Source: Hymenobacter swuensis DY53
GTDB taxonomy: Bacteria; Bacteroidota; Bacteroidia; Cytophagales; Hymenobacteraceae
Assembly (NCBI RefSeq): GCF_000576555.1
Contig: NZ_CP007145.1
Coordinates: 4,238,501 to 4,302,500 of the forward strand
Reading direction: 5' to 3'
Length of the DNA stretch: 64,000 nucleotides
Shown here: positions 25,337-34,448 of the stretch, piece by piece
Layout: each line of letters opens with the position of its first letter
Numbering within the stretch: position 1 is the first letter of the stretch
Notes under the pieces: generated by a model
What the model was told of the DNA's origin: nothing
Seen by the model: only the letters and a program-made list of their open reading frames with translations
Databases searched by the model: none
Program-made: the position numbers and the translations under genes

Positions 25337-25780
25337 ATGCGTATCCTTACTTTTTGCGTGAGTATCATGGGAGCATGTCTGGTGAGCAGTTGCCAGCAGG
25401 ATACTGCCAAACCGGCTTCTTCGGAGCTATCCGGTACCCGCTGGATGCTGACGGAAGTAGAAGGAGTACCCATCAGCTTGTCAAGCTACTCGGACACCTA
25501 CCGCTCCTACATTCAGTTCGACGCCGGTAGCAGCGCTACTGCCGGCCTGGCCCCGTGCAATTCCTTCAGCGGCAACTTTCGGCTGGGCGCTGCTGCCGGC
25601 CAGCTGACCATCAGCCAACAGGGCTCCACCCGAACCACCTGCCCGGCACAAACCATTGAGAACAACTACCTCATGGCCTTGCCCAGAACGGTAAGCTATG
25701 AAATCAGCGGCCGGGAGCTACGCCTCTATGACGCGACCAACTCCACGAAACCACTCCTGCTTTTCACGGCTGCTGAGTAG
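25337..25780 (+). CDS. META-domain lipoprotein
   Basis: META/HslJ-type domains are small beta proteins in cell-envelope lipoproteins; HslJ is linked to heat stress and novobiocin resistance in Escherichia coli. The 147-residue product has a lipoprotein signal with lipobox LVSSC. The META signature follows: LSGTRWMLTEVEG, then APCNSFSGNFRLG and TRTTCPAQTIENNYLMALP, including the paired cysteines. A second META lipoprotein lies at 29005-29439. The ATG at 25337 was chosen because it puts the signal peptide at the N-terminus. Confidence 0.8.
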   Translation: MRILTFCVSIMGACLVSSCQQDTAKPASSELSGTRWMLTEVEGVPISLSSYSDTYRSYIQFDAGSSATAGLAPCNSFSGNFRLGAAAGQLTISQQGSTRTTCPAQTIENNYLMALPRTVSYEISGRELRLYDATNSTKPLLLFTAAE

Positions 25781-25792
25781 CTTTTGGGTATG

Positions 25793-25838
25793 CCACATGG
25801 AAAAGGCCACCTCTGTTGAGGTGGCCTTTTCCATGTGG
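25793..25838. terminator. 21-bp perfect bidirectional terminator
   Basis: Arms at 25793-25813 and 25818-25838 are perfect complements with loop TGTT. It lies between the convergent META and DsbA-family genes. Confidence 0.9.
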
Positions 25839-25858
25839 GGCGTAATGGTACCGTGCTA

Positions 25859-26560
25859 CTAGCAAGCACTCCCATCAAGGCCGCAGGTGGCTCCGTCAGG
25901 ACCGGCCAGCTGCACGGGCTGGGGGCGGGCTTCATCCCACACTTTGGCCAGCACTTCCTGGAACAGCTCGGTTGGCTGGGCACCCGATACGGCGTATTTA
26001 TCCTCAAACACGAAATACGGCACGCCCCGAATATTGAGTTGCTGGGCCTGGTATTCGTCGTAGCGAACCTGCTGCTCAAACTTACTGGAGGTCAGCAGTT
26101 CGTTCACTTCCTCGGCGGGCAGTTGCAGCTCGGCGGCTAGGCGCGTGAGCGTGGGTACATCGTTGATATCGAGTCCTTCTTCCAGATAGGCTTTGAACAG
26201 CCGCTCCTTGGCCGCGTCCTGCCGGCCGTGGTGAGCGGCCAAATGCACCAGCCGGTGGGCACGCAGGGAGTTAGCCGGTACCACCCGGTCGAAGTCAAAG
26301 GCCAGCCCTTCCTCGGCGGCCGATTGGGCCATGTTGGCACTCATCTGGCGGGCCCAGGCTTCGGTATTGCCGTATTTCCGGGCAAGAAGGGCATATTGGC
26401 TTTCGCCGGGCGTGGGGTTGGCATTGGGGTCCAGCTCGAAACTGCGCCACTGGATGTCCACTTCGGCGGCGTGCTCAAAGGTGGCCAGGGCTTTTTCGAG
26501 GCGCCGCTTCCCGATGTAGCAGAAGGGGCAGAGGATGTCGGACCAGATTTCTATTTTCAT
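25859..26560 (-). CDS. DsbA-family (FrnE-like) thiol oxidoreductase
   Basis: The 233-residue product has a thioredoxin fold with a helical insertion. Its CPFC active site lies at residues 11-14 in IWSDILCPFCYIGKRRLE. The cis-proline loop RGVPYFVFEDKYAVSGAQ, near the C-terminus, completes the active site. There is no signal peptide, so it is cytoplasmic like FrnE and HCCA-isomerase-like relatives, not a periplasmic DsbA. It ends in a second cysteine pair (CGLDGSAC), as in many FrnE homologues. These enzymes act in disulfide chemistry or oxidative stress; the specific substrate is unknown. Confidence 0.9.
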   Translation of the reverse strand: MKIEIWSDILCPFCYIGKRRLEKALATFEHAAEVDIQWRSFELDPNANPTPGESQYALLARKYGNTEAWARQMSANMAQSAAEEGLAFDFDRVVPANSLRAHRLVHLAAHHGRQDAAKERLFKAYLEEGLDINDVPTLTRLAAELQLPAEEVNELLTSSKFEQQVRYDEYQAQQLNIRGVPYFVFEDKYAVSGAQPTELFQEVLAKVWDEARPQPVQLAGPDGATCGLDGSAC

Positions 26561-26670
26561 GGCGAATATGAATCAATTTGAAGCGAGTATAAGCCCGAGA
26601 GCCCCCAAAAGGTTTCCAGCCTTCCCGGCTTCCCGTTAAGCAGGCTCGCAGCCCTATTCCATCTACTACG

Positions 26671-27153
26671 TTGCTCCCAACTGCTACTTTCGAGACTACC
26701 CTGGAGCGCGGCGGCCCCAGCTTTATGCCCACTCAGATAGTGGTGGTGCCGCCGCTGGCCCTGCTGGCCCTGGGCAAGAGCACCCGCCGGGTTTCAGGCA
26801 CGCTCAATGGCCACCCGGTGCGCCTGGGGCTGCTGCCCTTGCCCGGCGGCGGCCGCTACCTGATGGTTAATAAGGACCTGTGCCGCCTCATTGGTATCCA
26901 GCTAGGCCAGCGCGTGCACCTAGTACTGGCCCCCGACCCCGAGCCCGACCAAGTGGATTTACCACCCGAGCTGACGGAAGCCTTCGGGGCCTGGCCCGAA
27001 GCAGCGGAACAGTTCGCGCAGCTTTCGGGCAGCATGCGGCGGGCAGTGGCCCAGCACGTCAACTCGGCGAAACAGGCCGAAACCCGCGCCCGGCGGACGG
27101 TGGAAATAACCGAACGGCTGGCGCGGGGAGCTAACCCATTCCGGAAGGAATAA
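26671..27153 (+). CDS. DUF1905 / YdeI (OmpD-associated) family protein
   Basis: The 160-residue product has an N-terminal DUF1905 beta-barrel-like domain (ALLALGKSTRRVSGTLNG, then LGLLPLPGGGRYLMVNKDL and IQLGQRVHLVL). The C-terminal helical YdeI/OmdA motif follows (LTEAFGAWPEAAEQFAQL; NSAKQAETRARRTVEI). YdeI relatives have been linked to bacteriocin or antimicrobial peptide protection, but no mechanism is known. The TTG at 26671 keeps the conserved first strand (TATFETTLERG). It ends five bases before the convergent DUF2141 gene, with no terminator between. Confidence 0.8.
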   Translation: MLPTATFETTLERGGPSFMPTQIVVVPPLALLALGKSTRRVSGTLNGHPVRLGLLPLPGGGRYLMVNKDLCRLIGIQLGQRVHLVLAPDPEPDQVDLPPELTEAFGAWPEAAEQFAQLSGSMRRAVAQHVNSAKQAETRARRTVEITERLARGANPFRKE

Positions 27154-27158
27154 GCAAA

Positions 27159-27605
27159 CTACTTGGTCAGGACGATGCTGACTACTTTGGTTGGCCCGCC
27201 CACCGTGAACTTGCAGTCATCGAAGGCGGGGGGCGAGAAGCGGGGGCGCACGTTATTGGAGAAGGCGAAGGGCTCGGTAGGAATACCCATCATATTTTTA
27301 TCCAGCTTGTCGTTATTATTCACATCCTGGGTAATGGCCACGGCCCAGTCGCCGGGCGGCAACTCTACGGGCAGGCTTACCTGATGCTGGCCCCCGGGCT
27401 TCACCACGCGCATAAACGCATAGCCGCCTTTGGTCAGAAACCGCTCCCGCACATTATAGAAATACAGTTTAACCGATGAGGTAGTGGAAGCCAGCGACGA
27501 AATAACGACGGTAACGGAGGTGGAACCGGCTGCCGGTGCGCTGGTCGGAATCAATAGTCCCAGGGCGCAGCCGGACGTCAGGCAGAGGTGTTGGAGTACT
27601 CGCAT
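27159..27605 (-). CDS. DUF2141-type secreted protein
   Basis: The 148-residue product has a signal peptide (MRVLQHLCLTSGCALGLLIP, with cleavage near PAAG). A beta-sandwich-like domain follows, with the family landmarks VKLYFYNVRERFLTKGGYA, LPPGDWAVAITQDVNNNDKL and MGIPTEPFAFSNN. DUF2141 proteins are common in the envelope of Bacteroidota; their role is unknown. The DVNNNDKLDKN loop resembles a calcium site. The ATG at 27605 places the signal peptide at the start; longer readings add an unlikely N-terminus. Confidence 0.8.
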   Translation of the reverse strand: MRVLQHLCLTSGCALGLLIPTSAPAAGSTSVTVVISSLASTTSSVKLYFYNVRERFLTKGGYAFMRVVKPGGQHQVSLPVELPPGDWAVAITQDVNNNDKLDKNMMGIPTEPFAFSNNVRPRFSPPAFDDCKFTVGGPTKVVSIVLTK

Positions 27606-27695
27606 GGCAGAAGATAGGCAATGGGACAATGCCAGGCCAACACGCACCTCTAAAAAAACATTCGCCCGCCGCAATGCCCGGCTCCGGCGCTACGC

Positions 27696-28109
27696 TTAAC
27701 CAGCCAGTTCCCGGGCTGCCGCCTCCACCGATGAAACGTACGTAACGCGTAGCCCCGTGGCATGGGCCGTATTCTGAGCGTACTGCTGAATGGCAATCTG
27801 GCCAAAAATATTCTCTGGATTCAGGAACACCAACCGACGAATCCCGGCCGCGTAGGCGCGGTGGTTCCAGTCGGCAACGGCCCACTGCTGGTCAGCGGGC
27901 AGCATGGCCCCGAAGCGGCGGGCATCTGTTACCCAACCCAGGCTAGGATATTGCCGGGCGTAGTGCTGATACAGCTCCAGGCCTTTATTAAGCAGAAAAC
28001 GAAGATTCTGGCTATTGACAAAGCCATTCCACCGCACCATCAGGCACGGGACGTGGGGCAATAAAAGCAGCTCACCGTAGGGTTCGGTATGGAGCCGTAG
28101 TTCAGACAT
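27696..28109 (-). CDS. STAS/SpoIIAA-like fold protein, paralogue 1
   Basis: The 137-residue product follows the pattern of a small alpha/beta STAS-like domain: a strand with the Trp-x-Gly segment MVRWNGFVNSQNL, a helix (LLNKGLELYQHYARQYP), a WVTDARRFG strand/loop and a final helix (SVEAAARELAG). Two similar proteins are encoded at 28261-28734 and 52716-53150. They may bind a ligand or partner protein, but there is no neighbouring sigma or anti-sigma gene, so no function is assigned. Confidence 0.6.
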   Translation of the reverse strand: MSELRLHTEPYGELLLLPHVPCLMVRWNGFVNSQNLRFLLNKGLELYQHYARQYPSLGWVTDARRFGAMLPADQQWAVADWNHRAYAAGIRRLVFLNPENIFGQIAIQQYAQNTAHATGLRVTYVSSVEAAARELAG

Positions 28110-28260
28110 GGATCAGTGGCCCTTGGGCATTGTTCGTAACCGGCCGGCTCCAGTAGCCAACCCAAACAATTTTACGGGTGCCGCCGGCACGCGGTCCGCC
28201 GGCTTCGGCCAACATAGCGGAGCTACCGGCCAACCCCATTGCTTCCTCGCCCAGGCGTTT

Positions 28261-28734
28261 TCAGGGGGCGTGCCGGAGCCACTCGGCGGCGGGCCCGTAC
28301 TCTTCAAACGTCAGAATCAATGGCCAGCCAGCCACGGCCACGGAGTTTTCGGCGTAGGAGCGGCCCTGGGGAACCGGCGCATAAATCCAGGCCAGATAGT
28401 GCAGGCCGGCCTCAAAGAGCAGGTGCATAATCTGATAGCCGGCCTGCTCCTCCTCGCTGAGGCCCAGTTCCGTTACGCGGGTATTATCGTTGAGAAGCCG
28501 CTGGTAGCCTTTGGTGCGCACCAGCGCCAGGACCTCCTCCGAGCCTTCCCGTACCGCATCCAACGTTAGGTACCCACGCCACTGCGCGTGTAGCCATCGG
28601 TTCTCCTCATCGTATGTCAGGGTCAGACAAGGCCGCTCAAACAAGATGGTCCGAGCAGAGGCAGAACGGTCATTCGCTGGAGTGCTGGTCACGAGAACTA
28701 GTATTACAGGGGTCGTTCTACCAACCGATGGCAA
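28261..28734 (-). CDS. STAS/SpoIIAA-like fold protein, paralogue 2
   Basis: The product (up to 157 residues) shows WLHAQWRGYLTLDAVREG, then GYQRLLNDNTRVTELGLSEE and a final EEYGPAAEWL helix, the same strand-helix plan as the gene at 27696-28109. The start is uncertain: the TTG at 28734 gives 157 residues, while the fold itself probably begins near ILFERPCLTL, about 30 residues in. It is upstream of and on the same strand as paralogue 1, 151 bases away, and the pair may be a local duplication. Function unknown. Confidence 0.55.
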   Translation of the reverse strand: MPSVGRTTPVILVLVTSTPANDRSASARTILFERPCLTLTYDEENRWLHAQWRGYLTLDAVREGSEEVLALVRTKGYQRLLNDNTRVTELGLSEEEQAGYQIMHLLFEAGLHYLAWIYAPVPQGRSYAENSVAVAGWPLILTFEEYGPAAEWLRHAP

Positions 28735-29004
28735 ATACCTTTTTATTGCCCTACGGAGAAAGGATAGTCACCAAATTCTAAGGCACCTATCAACCTGATT
28801 CAGGGCGAAATATACAAATGCATATTTTTATTTTTATCTCAAATCGAGAAAATTCAGCACCTTTTCACCTCCTTGCAGGAGGTGGTAAGCAACATTCCTA
28901 CTGAGGCAATGCGTGCAGAATCGACCCGGCACAGCGGGTGCAACCATCGAGCCGGCCGGGTACTCTTTTCGTTGCCTTATCACGCTTTTGTATTCCTTTC
29001 GCTA

Positions 29005-29439
29005 ATGTCCGTTCTACGCTGCCTCCTGTTCCTGCCGACCCTTCTGTTCCTTGGCAGTTGTGCCAAAGATGATGAGCCAGTACCGGCCCCCGTATACTTG
29101 CTCGACCAGCGCTGGGTGCTGACGGAGCTGGAGGGACAGTCGCCTACATCTCAGTCCAGCAGCGCTATTCCCGACCTTGTGCTGAACTCGGTGGGCAGTA
29201 CCAACAACGGCCGCGCGTTCTGCAACCAGTACGGCGGCAAGTACACCCTCGCGCCCGGTTCACCTCAACTGGGCTTCTCCATCCAGGCCAGCACATACGC
29301 CACCTGCGCTGGCCAAGACGCAGAAACCCGCTACCTCACGCTGCTGCCTACCGTGGCCCGTTACGTTATCAGCAACCGCCACCTCTCCCTCTACGATGCA
29401 CAGCACGCCGAGCCTTTGCTGGTGTTTAAGGCCGAATGA
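29005..29439 (+). CDS. META-domain lipoprotein, second copy
   Basis: The 144-residue product starts MSVLRCLLFLPTLLFLGSC, a lipoprotein signal with lipobox LGSC. The META core follows: LLDQRWVLTELEGQS, GRAFCNQYGGKYTL, STYATCAGQDAETRYLTLLP and RHLSLYDA. It is clearly paralogous to the gene at 25337. The ATG at 29005 was chosen over the longer reading from 28873 because it alone puts the signal peptide first. It is convergent with the large peptidase/barrel gene. Confidence 0.8.
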   Translation: MSVLRCLLFLPTLLFLGSCAKDDEPVPAPVYLLDQRWVLTELEGQSPTSQSSSAIPDLVLNSVGSTNNGRAFCNQYGGKYTLAPGSPQLGFSIQASTYATCAGQDAETRYLTLLPTVARYVISNRHLSLYDAQHAEPLLVFKAE

Positions 29440-29652
29440 GTTACAAGGTGAAATTGTGAAGTGGCAAAAGGTGAAGTGACCATTAAGCATACACCCAAAC
29501 AACCAACAGCCCCGGCGGCGCGACAAGATTATGTCGCGCCGCCGGGGCTGTTTTGGCGTAAACCGGACTTTTGGGCAGCTTATTCAGCGTCTCATCTGTC
29601 CGGCACCCTCACTGTCACAATTTTACCTTTCACTACTTCACCCTTACAACTC
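29438..29652. repeat. Imperfect inverted repeat joining the ends of two convergent genes
   Basis: The left end reads GAGTTACAAGGTGAAATTG and the complement of the right end reads GAGTTGTAAGGGTGAAGTAG. The match is partial, with several mismatches. Each arm begins at the stop codon of a flanking gene (TGA then GTT). The same GGTGAAATTGTGAAGTGG phrase recurs at 54502-54519. Confidence 0.45.
29507..29554. terminator. 19-bp perfect terminator between convergent genes
   Basis: The arms CAGCCCCGGCGGCGCGACA (29507-29525) and their complement (29532-29550) enclose a 6-base loop and are followed by TTTT. Confidence 0.9.
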
Positions 29653-32542
29653 AAAATCCCACGTTCAGGACCAAGGGCTGGAGTTGCCAGCGTTGGTAGT
29701 AAGAGTCATACACCGTACGCAGCCCCACTTCCAGCGGAGTCCGCAGCCGTAGCGGGTTGAACACGGCCGAAACGTCGAAGCCGGCGGAGTAATAGGTGTT
29801 GCGGAAGTTGTCCGACACGACCCGTACGCCGTCGGTAAACACGTTAGCCTTGAGCCGCTGGATATACAGCACCCGCCCCCACTCCCAATGCACATCGGCC
29901 AGGGGCAGGCGGTACTCGCCGCTGAAGGAGGTGAGGTGGTTGCCACTGAGGTAGGGCAGGTTGCGCGGGTAGAAAATGGCCGATCCGAACCGGTACTCGT
30001 TCTGCTGCTGGTGTTGGTAGCCCGCCCGCAGGCGCACGGCGTGGTGCCACCCCAAACCCGGCAGGAACAGGCTACCCTGGGCGGCCAGCTGCCGGGCCGC
30101 CAGCCCCGCCCCGAATGGGGTGCCCCGGGCCGTGAGGCTCAGGCTCTGCCCCCAGCGCGGGCCTACGTCGCGGTAGCTCTGGCGCAGGGTGCGGGCAAAG
30201 CTGACGCTGCCCAGCAGCGCGTGTAGCGGCCGGCTGCCCACTTCATCAATAAACCGCTGGGTGAAATCGTAGCCCTGGTTTTTTTCCAGCTGATAATAGG
30301 CGCCCACGGTGAGCGAAGTGAGCATGCGCGACTGGGTGAATACCAGCGGCAGACGGCTGCCTAGGCTCAGGCGGGTGTACTGCCACTGGTCCTCGCGCAC
30401 GCCGCCCGGCACCGGCCCAATGGCCCGACGGCCACCGTACTCCACACCCGCATCCAGCACCGGCCACAGGCCCTGGTAGCTCACGTCGGCAAACACGCGA
30501 CCGGTGCGCTCCACGCCATCGAAGCCCACGCCCGCCACGGCCTGGGTAGTGCTGAGCACGTCCTGGGCGCGCAGGCCCAGGTTGAGGCCGTTGCCCGAGG
30601 GACTTTGCACCAGACCCCAGCCGTAGAGGTTAGGGGCGTGGGGCAGGCGGCGGTAGCGGCGGCCCACCAGCGCCGCTACCGCCGCCGAATCGGTGGGGAG
30701 CAGGGGGCCGATGGTACGGGTGCCGGGCTCCCGGGCCGTCAGCTCATCGGCGTAGCGGTTGGGGGCCGGAGCGGCGGGCGGGGCCGGGAGCCAGGCGGCC
30801 GGATTCAGCGGCATTTCCACCACCCGACTACCCTGGGCCCGGATTTCGTGGAAAGCCAGCCGCTGCCCGTCGGGGCTGACGGTGGGGTGGTAGCTGCCCA
30901 CAGGCCGGCTGGTTACCTGGCGCACCTCGCCGGTGGTGGTGTGTACGGCATAGATTTCCTCCTGGCCCGAACGGGGCGAGCTGAACAGCACGTACTCTTG
31001 CCAGGGCTGGGGCTGAGCAATGTTGTCGTTGGCGGCGGGCAGTAGCACCCGGGCCTGGCCGGTGGTCAGGTCCAGCAGCTCCAGCCGCTTGCCGGCCGCC
31101 TCCAGCCGCACCACGGCCGCCGTGCGCCCATCGGCCCCGAAGCGCGGGTGCAGATAGGGCTGATTCGCGGGGTTCTCGAAGGTGCGCAGCACCGCGCCGG
31201 AGCCAGCATCCAGCAGGTGCAGCCGGTGCTGGTAGCTGGAATCGGTGCTGACGGCCAGCAGCTGCTGCCCATCGGGGGAGAGGACGGCGGCGGTGTAGCG
31301 GGTGCGGCGGCCGGGGCGGCTCACTTGGCCGGTGGCCAGGTCCAGCACCCGCAGCTCGGAGTACACCTGCTGCTGCCAGCGCGGGTCGTAGCGGAATTCT
31401 AGCCAGGCTGCCCGGGTCCTGCCCACCGAAAGCTGTTCGGCGTTGTGGTGCAGGCCCAGCACCCACAGCTCCCGCTCGGGGCGGCCGGCTTGCAGCCCTA
31501 CCAGCCGGGGCGTGTGGCCCAGGCCGCTTTTCAGGGCCAGCACTGTGCCGCCGGTGGAGTACTGCGGATACTGATATTCGGTGAACACCTTTTCGGTGGC
31601 GGCCACGGGCAGGTCGGTGGCGGGGGTGAGGGGGCGAGTGGCGGCCTCGGCACGCCAGAGGCTGTCCAGCTCCCGCACGGTGGTGGCGTACAGGTCGTCG
31701 GTGCGCAGGCCGGTGGCACGGCGCAGCTTATCCGAGAAAGACAGCGGGTACACCGGGAAGCGGTAGTAGCGGTTCAGCACCGTGCCCCAGATGCCCGCGT
31801 CAGGGGCAGTGCGCTTGAGGCGGGTGGTGAGGAAGTAGCCCAGCACGTAGTGGTTGGGCACATTGTCGCGGAAGGAGCCGGCTACGGCCTTGGCGTAGGA
31901 GTAGCGCCGGCCGGCCAGCAGGTTAGCCCGGAAGTAAGCGTCGAAGTTGGGGATGCGGCCCCGGCCGCTGCGGGTGAGGGCCGTTTCGGTGCCCACCGCG
32001 TCACCCTCGGCAAACCAATCAGGCACGCCCAGGGTGGTGAGGCCCAGGCCACCGTAGCCGCCCAGCAGGTAACCCAGCTGCCCCAGGCCCTGGTGGGCCT
32101 TATCAAACTGCACTACGTGGCGATATTCGTGCACTGTCAGCTCATCCAGCCAGTCGAGGGTGCCGCTCAGGAACGGGTCCTGGGGGAAGGTGGTGTAGAA
32201 CTCGGAGCGGCGGGGAAGCAGCGACACGAAGCCGTTGCCGATGGTGGTGCGGGTCTGCAGCACGACTGAAACCGGCCGCCCGCTCAGGCCCAGCGAGACC
32301 CCACCGGGCTCGTGCACCTGCTCCAGGCGGTGGGCGGTGCGGCGGGCGCGCTCCTCGAAGCCGGCCGGGTACAGCACCCGGAAGTGGGGCGTGCGCACCT
32401 CGTACCAGCGCACCGAGGCGGGTGCCTGCTGCTCGATGGGCAGCAGTGTTTGGGCCGAAGCCAGCCACGGAAATACCGCCAAGCCCAGGGCCGGCCACAG
32501 CGCACGCACAGGAACTTTCCCGCCGAAAAACAAGGTTAGCAT
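29651..32542 (-). CDS. Secreted MA-type peptidase with beta-propeller and C-terminal outer-membrane barrel
   Basis: The product (963 residues from the chosen ATG) begins with a signal peptide ending ASAQ. Residues about 25-300 resemble gluzincin 'peptidase MA-like' domains with zinc motif HEYRHVVQ (His138, Glu139, His142) and a following DWFAEGDAV that could supply the third ligand. A PD40/TolB-like propeller follows (repeats such as AAVLSPDGQQLLAVS and HPTVSPDGQRLAFHE). The last 300 residues alternate aromatic and polar residues and end in Phe, like an outer-membrane barrel. Thus it probably sits in the outer membrane with the peptidase on one face. An in-frame upstream ATG exists, but the one at 32542 is closer to the signal sequence. 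Confidence 0.78.
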   Translation of the reverse strand: MLTLFFGGKVPVRALWPALGLAVFPWLASAQTLLPIEQQAPASVRWYEVRTPHFRVLYPAGFEERARRTAHRLEQVHEPGGVSLGLSGRPVSVVLQTRTTIGNGFVSLLPRRSEFYTTFPQDPFLSGTLDWLDELTVHEYRHVVQFDKAHQGLGQLGYLLGGYGGLGLTTLGVPDWFAEGDAVGTETALTRSGRGRIPNFDAYFRANLLAGRRYSYAKAVAGSFRDNVPNHYVLGYFLTTRLKRTAPDAGIWGTVLNRYYRFPVYPLSFSDKLRRATGLRTDDLYATTVRELDSLWRAEAATRPLTPATDLPVAATEKVFTEYQYPQYSTGGTVLALKSGLGHTPRLVGLQAGRPERELWVLGLHHNAEQLSVGRTRAAWLEFRYDPRWQQQVYSELRVLDLATGQVSRPGRRTRYTAAVLSPDGQQLLAVSTDSSYQHRLHLLDAGSGAVLRTFENPANQPYLHPRFGADGRTAAVVRLEAAGKRLELLDLTTGQARVLLPAANDNIAQPQPWQEYVLFSSPRSGQEEIYAVHTTTGEVRQVTSRPVGSYHPTVSPDGQRLAFHEIRAQGSRVVEMPLNPAAWLPAPPAAPAPNRYADELTAREPGTRTIGPLLPTDSAAVAALVGRRYRRLPHAPNLYGWGLVQSPSGNGLNLGLRAQDVLSTTQAVAGVGFDGVERTGRVFADVSYQGLWPVLDAGVEYGGRRAIGPVPGGVREDQWQYTRLSLGSRLPLVFTQSRMLTSLTVGAYYQLEKNQGYDFTQRFIDEVGSRPLHALLGSVSFARTLRQSYRDVGPRWGQSLSLTARGTPFGAGLAARQLAAQGSLFLPGLGWHHAVRLRAGYQHQQQNEYRFGSAIFYPRNLPYLSGNHLTSFSGEYRLPLADVHWEWGRVLYIQRLKANVFTDGVRVVSDNFRNTYYSAGFDVSAVFNPLRLRTPLEVGLRTVYDSYYQRWQLQPLVLNVGF

Positions 32543-32664
32543 CCCCGAAGAAACCACCCTGCCGCCCCGAAAGCAAACGGCCGCTCGCCGGCCCCACGTC
32601 CGGGCCGGCAACAGTTGCGTAGATACGCTGTTGCTGTTTCGAACTCCACCTATTTCTCCCGCTG

Positions 32665-33348
32665 ATGACTTTGCTTAAAAACGGCCTCGCGGCCCTGCTG
32701 ATCCTGCTACTGGCCTCCTGCTCGGAGCGCCGCCCGGCTGAAGCCCAGACTAAAACCGGCCCGCTTACGCGCTCCACTACCGGCCCGGCTCCCACCAACC
32801 TGGCGGGCCTGGCTACGGCTACTTTTGCCGGCGGCTGTTTCTGGTGTACCGAGGAAATATTCGAGGAGCTGAAAGGCGTACAGGCCGTGGTATCGGGTTA
32901 CAGCGGCGGCAAGGAAAACAACCCCACGTATGAGGAAGTAGGCAGCGGCCAGACCAGCCATGCCGAGTCTATTGAAATCTACTACGACCCGAAGCAAATC
33001 AGCTACGCCACGCTGGTAGACGTGTTTTTCCGGGCGGCCCACGACCCCACCACCCTGAACCGCCAGGGTCCCGACGCCGGTCGGCAGTACCGTTCGGTGG
33101 CCTTCTACCGCACGCCTGCCGAGAAGAAAATCATTGACGACGCCATTGCCCGGGTGAATGCCAGCAAGCAGTACGGCAGTCCCATCGTGACGCAGGTAGT
33201 GCCGTTCCAGAAGTTCTGGCCGGCTGAGGGTTACCACCAGGGCTACTACCGCTTGCACCCCGGCGAAGGCTACGTGCAGAACGTCTCGACGCCCAAAGTG
33301 GAGAAGTTTCGCCACAAGTTTCCGCAGCTGCTGAAAAGTCCGTTGTAG
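32665..33348 (+). CDS. msrA: Peptide-methionine (S)-S-oxide reductase MsrA, lipoprotein form
   Basis: MsrA reduces methionine S-sulfoxide in damaged proteins. The 227-residue product carries the active site GGCFWC, with catalytic Cys58 and Cys61. The family blocks VSGYSGGKENNPTYEEV, HAESIEIYYDPKQISY, DPTTLNRQGPDAGRQYRS and AEGYHQGYY follow. Unlike the cytosolic enzyme it starts with a lipoprotein signal (LLASC lipobox near residue 19), so it should be anchored in the envelope and repair exported proteins. No MsrB domain is fused. It is divergent from the large peptidase gene. Confidence 0.95.
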   Translation: MTLLKNGLAALLILLLASCSERRPAEAQTKTGPLTRSTTGPAPTNLAGLATATFAGGCFWCTEEIFEELKGVQAVVSGYSGGKENNPTYEEVGSGQTSHAESIEIYYDPKQISYATLVDVFFRAAHDPTTLNRQGPDAGRQYRSVAFYRTPAEKKIIDDAIARVNASKQYGSPIVTQVVPFQKFWPAEGYHQGYYRLHPGEGYVQNVSTPKVEKFRHKFPQLLKSPL

Positions 33349-33406
33349 CCGCCTGCCGGGGCTCGATATATAAACTGTAGCCGCACTCACTACTACCCTA
33401 ATAGCT

Positions 33407-33453
33407 CAAGGAGCCCCTACCATCTGTCATTGATGGTGGGGGCTCCTTGTTTA
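33407..33453 (+). terminator. Terminator after msrA
   Basis: The 18-bp arms at 33407-33424 and 33432-33449 have one mismatch and are followed by TGTTT. The next 246 bases up to the lipoprotein gene hold no gene I can support. Confidence 0.85.
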
Positions 33454-33699
33454 TAAAAACTTTGGCTAGGCCACAGAGGATGCTGACGCCCTATATAAGC
33501 CGATTTTGCCGCTTCTACAGCGAAGCGTACCATTCCTGAAGATACTTTTTCACCTTTTGGAACTATTTATTGAAAAGTTGGCACCCGGTTTGTAAAAGCC
33601 TGTTCGTACTTCTGGCCAGAAGCTGAATGTTGCTGTTTTCGCCACCCGCTATAGGGGCCGGGCAGCGTGTATCCTCTTTATTCTCACCTTCTGCGCCCT

Positions 33700-34356
33700 A
33701 TGAAAAAGCTCCTGCCCTTCCTGTTGCTCCTGTGTCTGGCAGCCTGTGCACCACGGGTTTACACGGCCCGTGACTTCCGCCAGCAGGTACAACCCCACCA
33801 CAAAACGGTGGCTATTCTGCCCTTTAACGTGCATATCCGGCCGGCTCCGCCGCTGCTGGGTCGAGGAGCCCGGCCTTCCCAGCGGGAACTGGCCGAACAG
33901 GAATACCAAACGGGACTGGCCGTGCAGAATAACGTATTCAGCTGGCTACTGCACCGCGCGGCCAAAGATGAGTATACCGTGGAGTTTCAGGATGTAGCCC
34001 GCACCAACGTTCTGCTCCAACAGGCCGGCCTCAGCTACGAGGATATGCAGACCCGCCCCCGCGAAGAACTGGCCAAACTCCTTGGCGTAGATGCCGTCGT
34101 TACCGGTCAGTTGCTACTCAATAAGCCACTGCCGCTGGCCGCCGCGCTAGCCATCAATGTGTTCACGCCCTTCTATGCCGTGTCGGATGAGGTGACGGCT
34201 TCTCTGAGCCTGCACGACCAGCAGGCGGGCCGCCTGCTCTGGCGCTACGACTGTCAGCTTCAGGGTGGCGGAGGCTTCACCGATAACGCCCAGAACCTTA
34301 CTAATTCCCTTATGCGCAATGTAGCCAAGCGGTTTCCGTATCAGCGCAAAAGCTAA
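33700..34356 (+). CDS. Envelope lipoprotein of unknown function
   Basis: The 218-residue product starts MKKLLPFLLLLCLAACAP, a lipoprotein signal with lipobox LAAC. The mature part has HKTVAILPFNVHIRP, then AKLLGVDAVVTGQLLLNKPL and EVTASLSLHDQQAGRLLWRYD. This pattern of a strand 'aVLPF' followed by 'lGvDaVvtG' is seen in CsgG/GNA1162-like lipoproteins that assemble with envelope complexes. No csg or related genes are nearby, so the function is unknown. The ATG at 33700 puts the signal first. Confidence 0.75.
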   Translation: MKKLLPFLLLLCLAACAPRVYTARDFRQQVQPHHKTVAILPFNVHIRPAPPLLGRGARPSQRELAEQEYQTGLAVQNNVFSWLLHRAAKDEYTVEFQDVARTNVLLQQAGLSYEDMQTRPREELAKLLGVDAVVTGQLLLNKPLPLAAALAINVFTPFYAVSDEVTASLSLHDQQAGRLLWRYDCQLQGGGGFTDNAQNLTNSLMRNVAKRFPYQRKS

Positions 34357-34370
34357 TTACGGCTTCCGTA

Positions 34371-34408
34371 GCGCATAGTAGCGCATAGTAGCGCATAGTA
34401 GCGCAGTA
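34371..34408. repeat. 10-bp tandem repeat, about four units
   Basis: GCGCATAGTA occurs three times in a row (34371-34400), followed by GCGCAGTA. It starts 15 bases after the lipoprotein stop. No coding role is seen. Confidence 0.85.
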
Positions 34409-34448
34409 TTCGCCAACTACGTGTCAGAACCAGGTGAAATATTGTTAA

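Noticed and set aside
28108..28569. Forward 153-codon frame
   Set aside because: It overlaps the reverse STAS-like gene and reads as its shadow, with no start signal.
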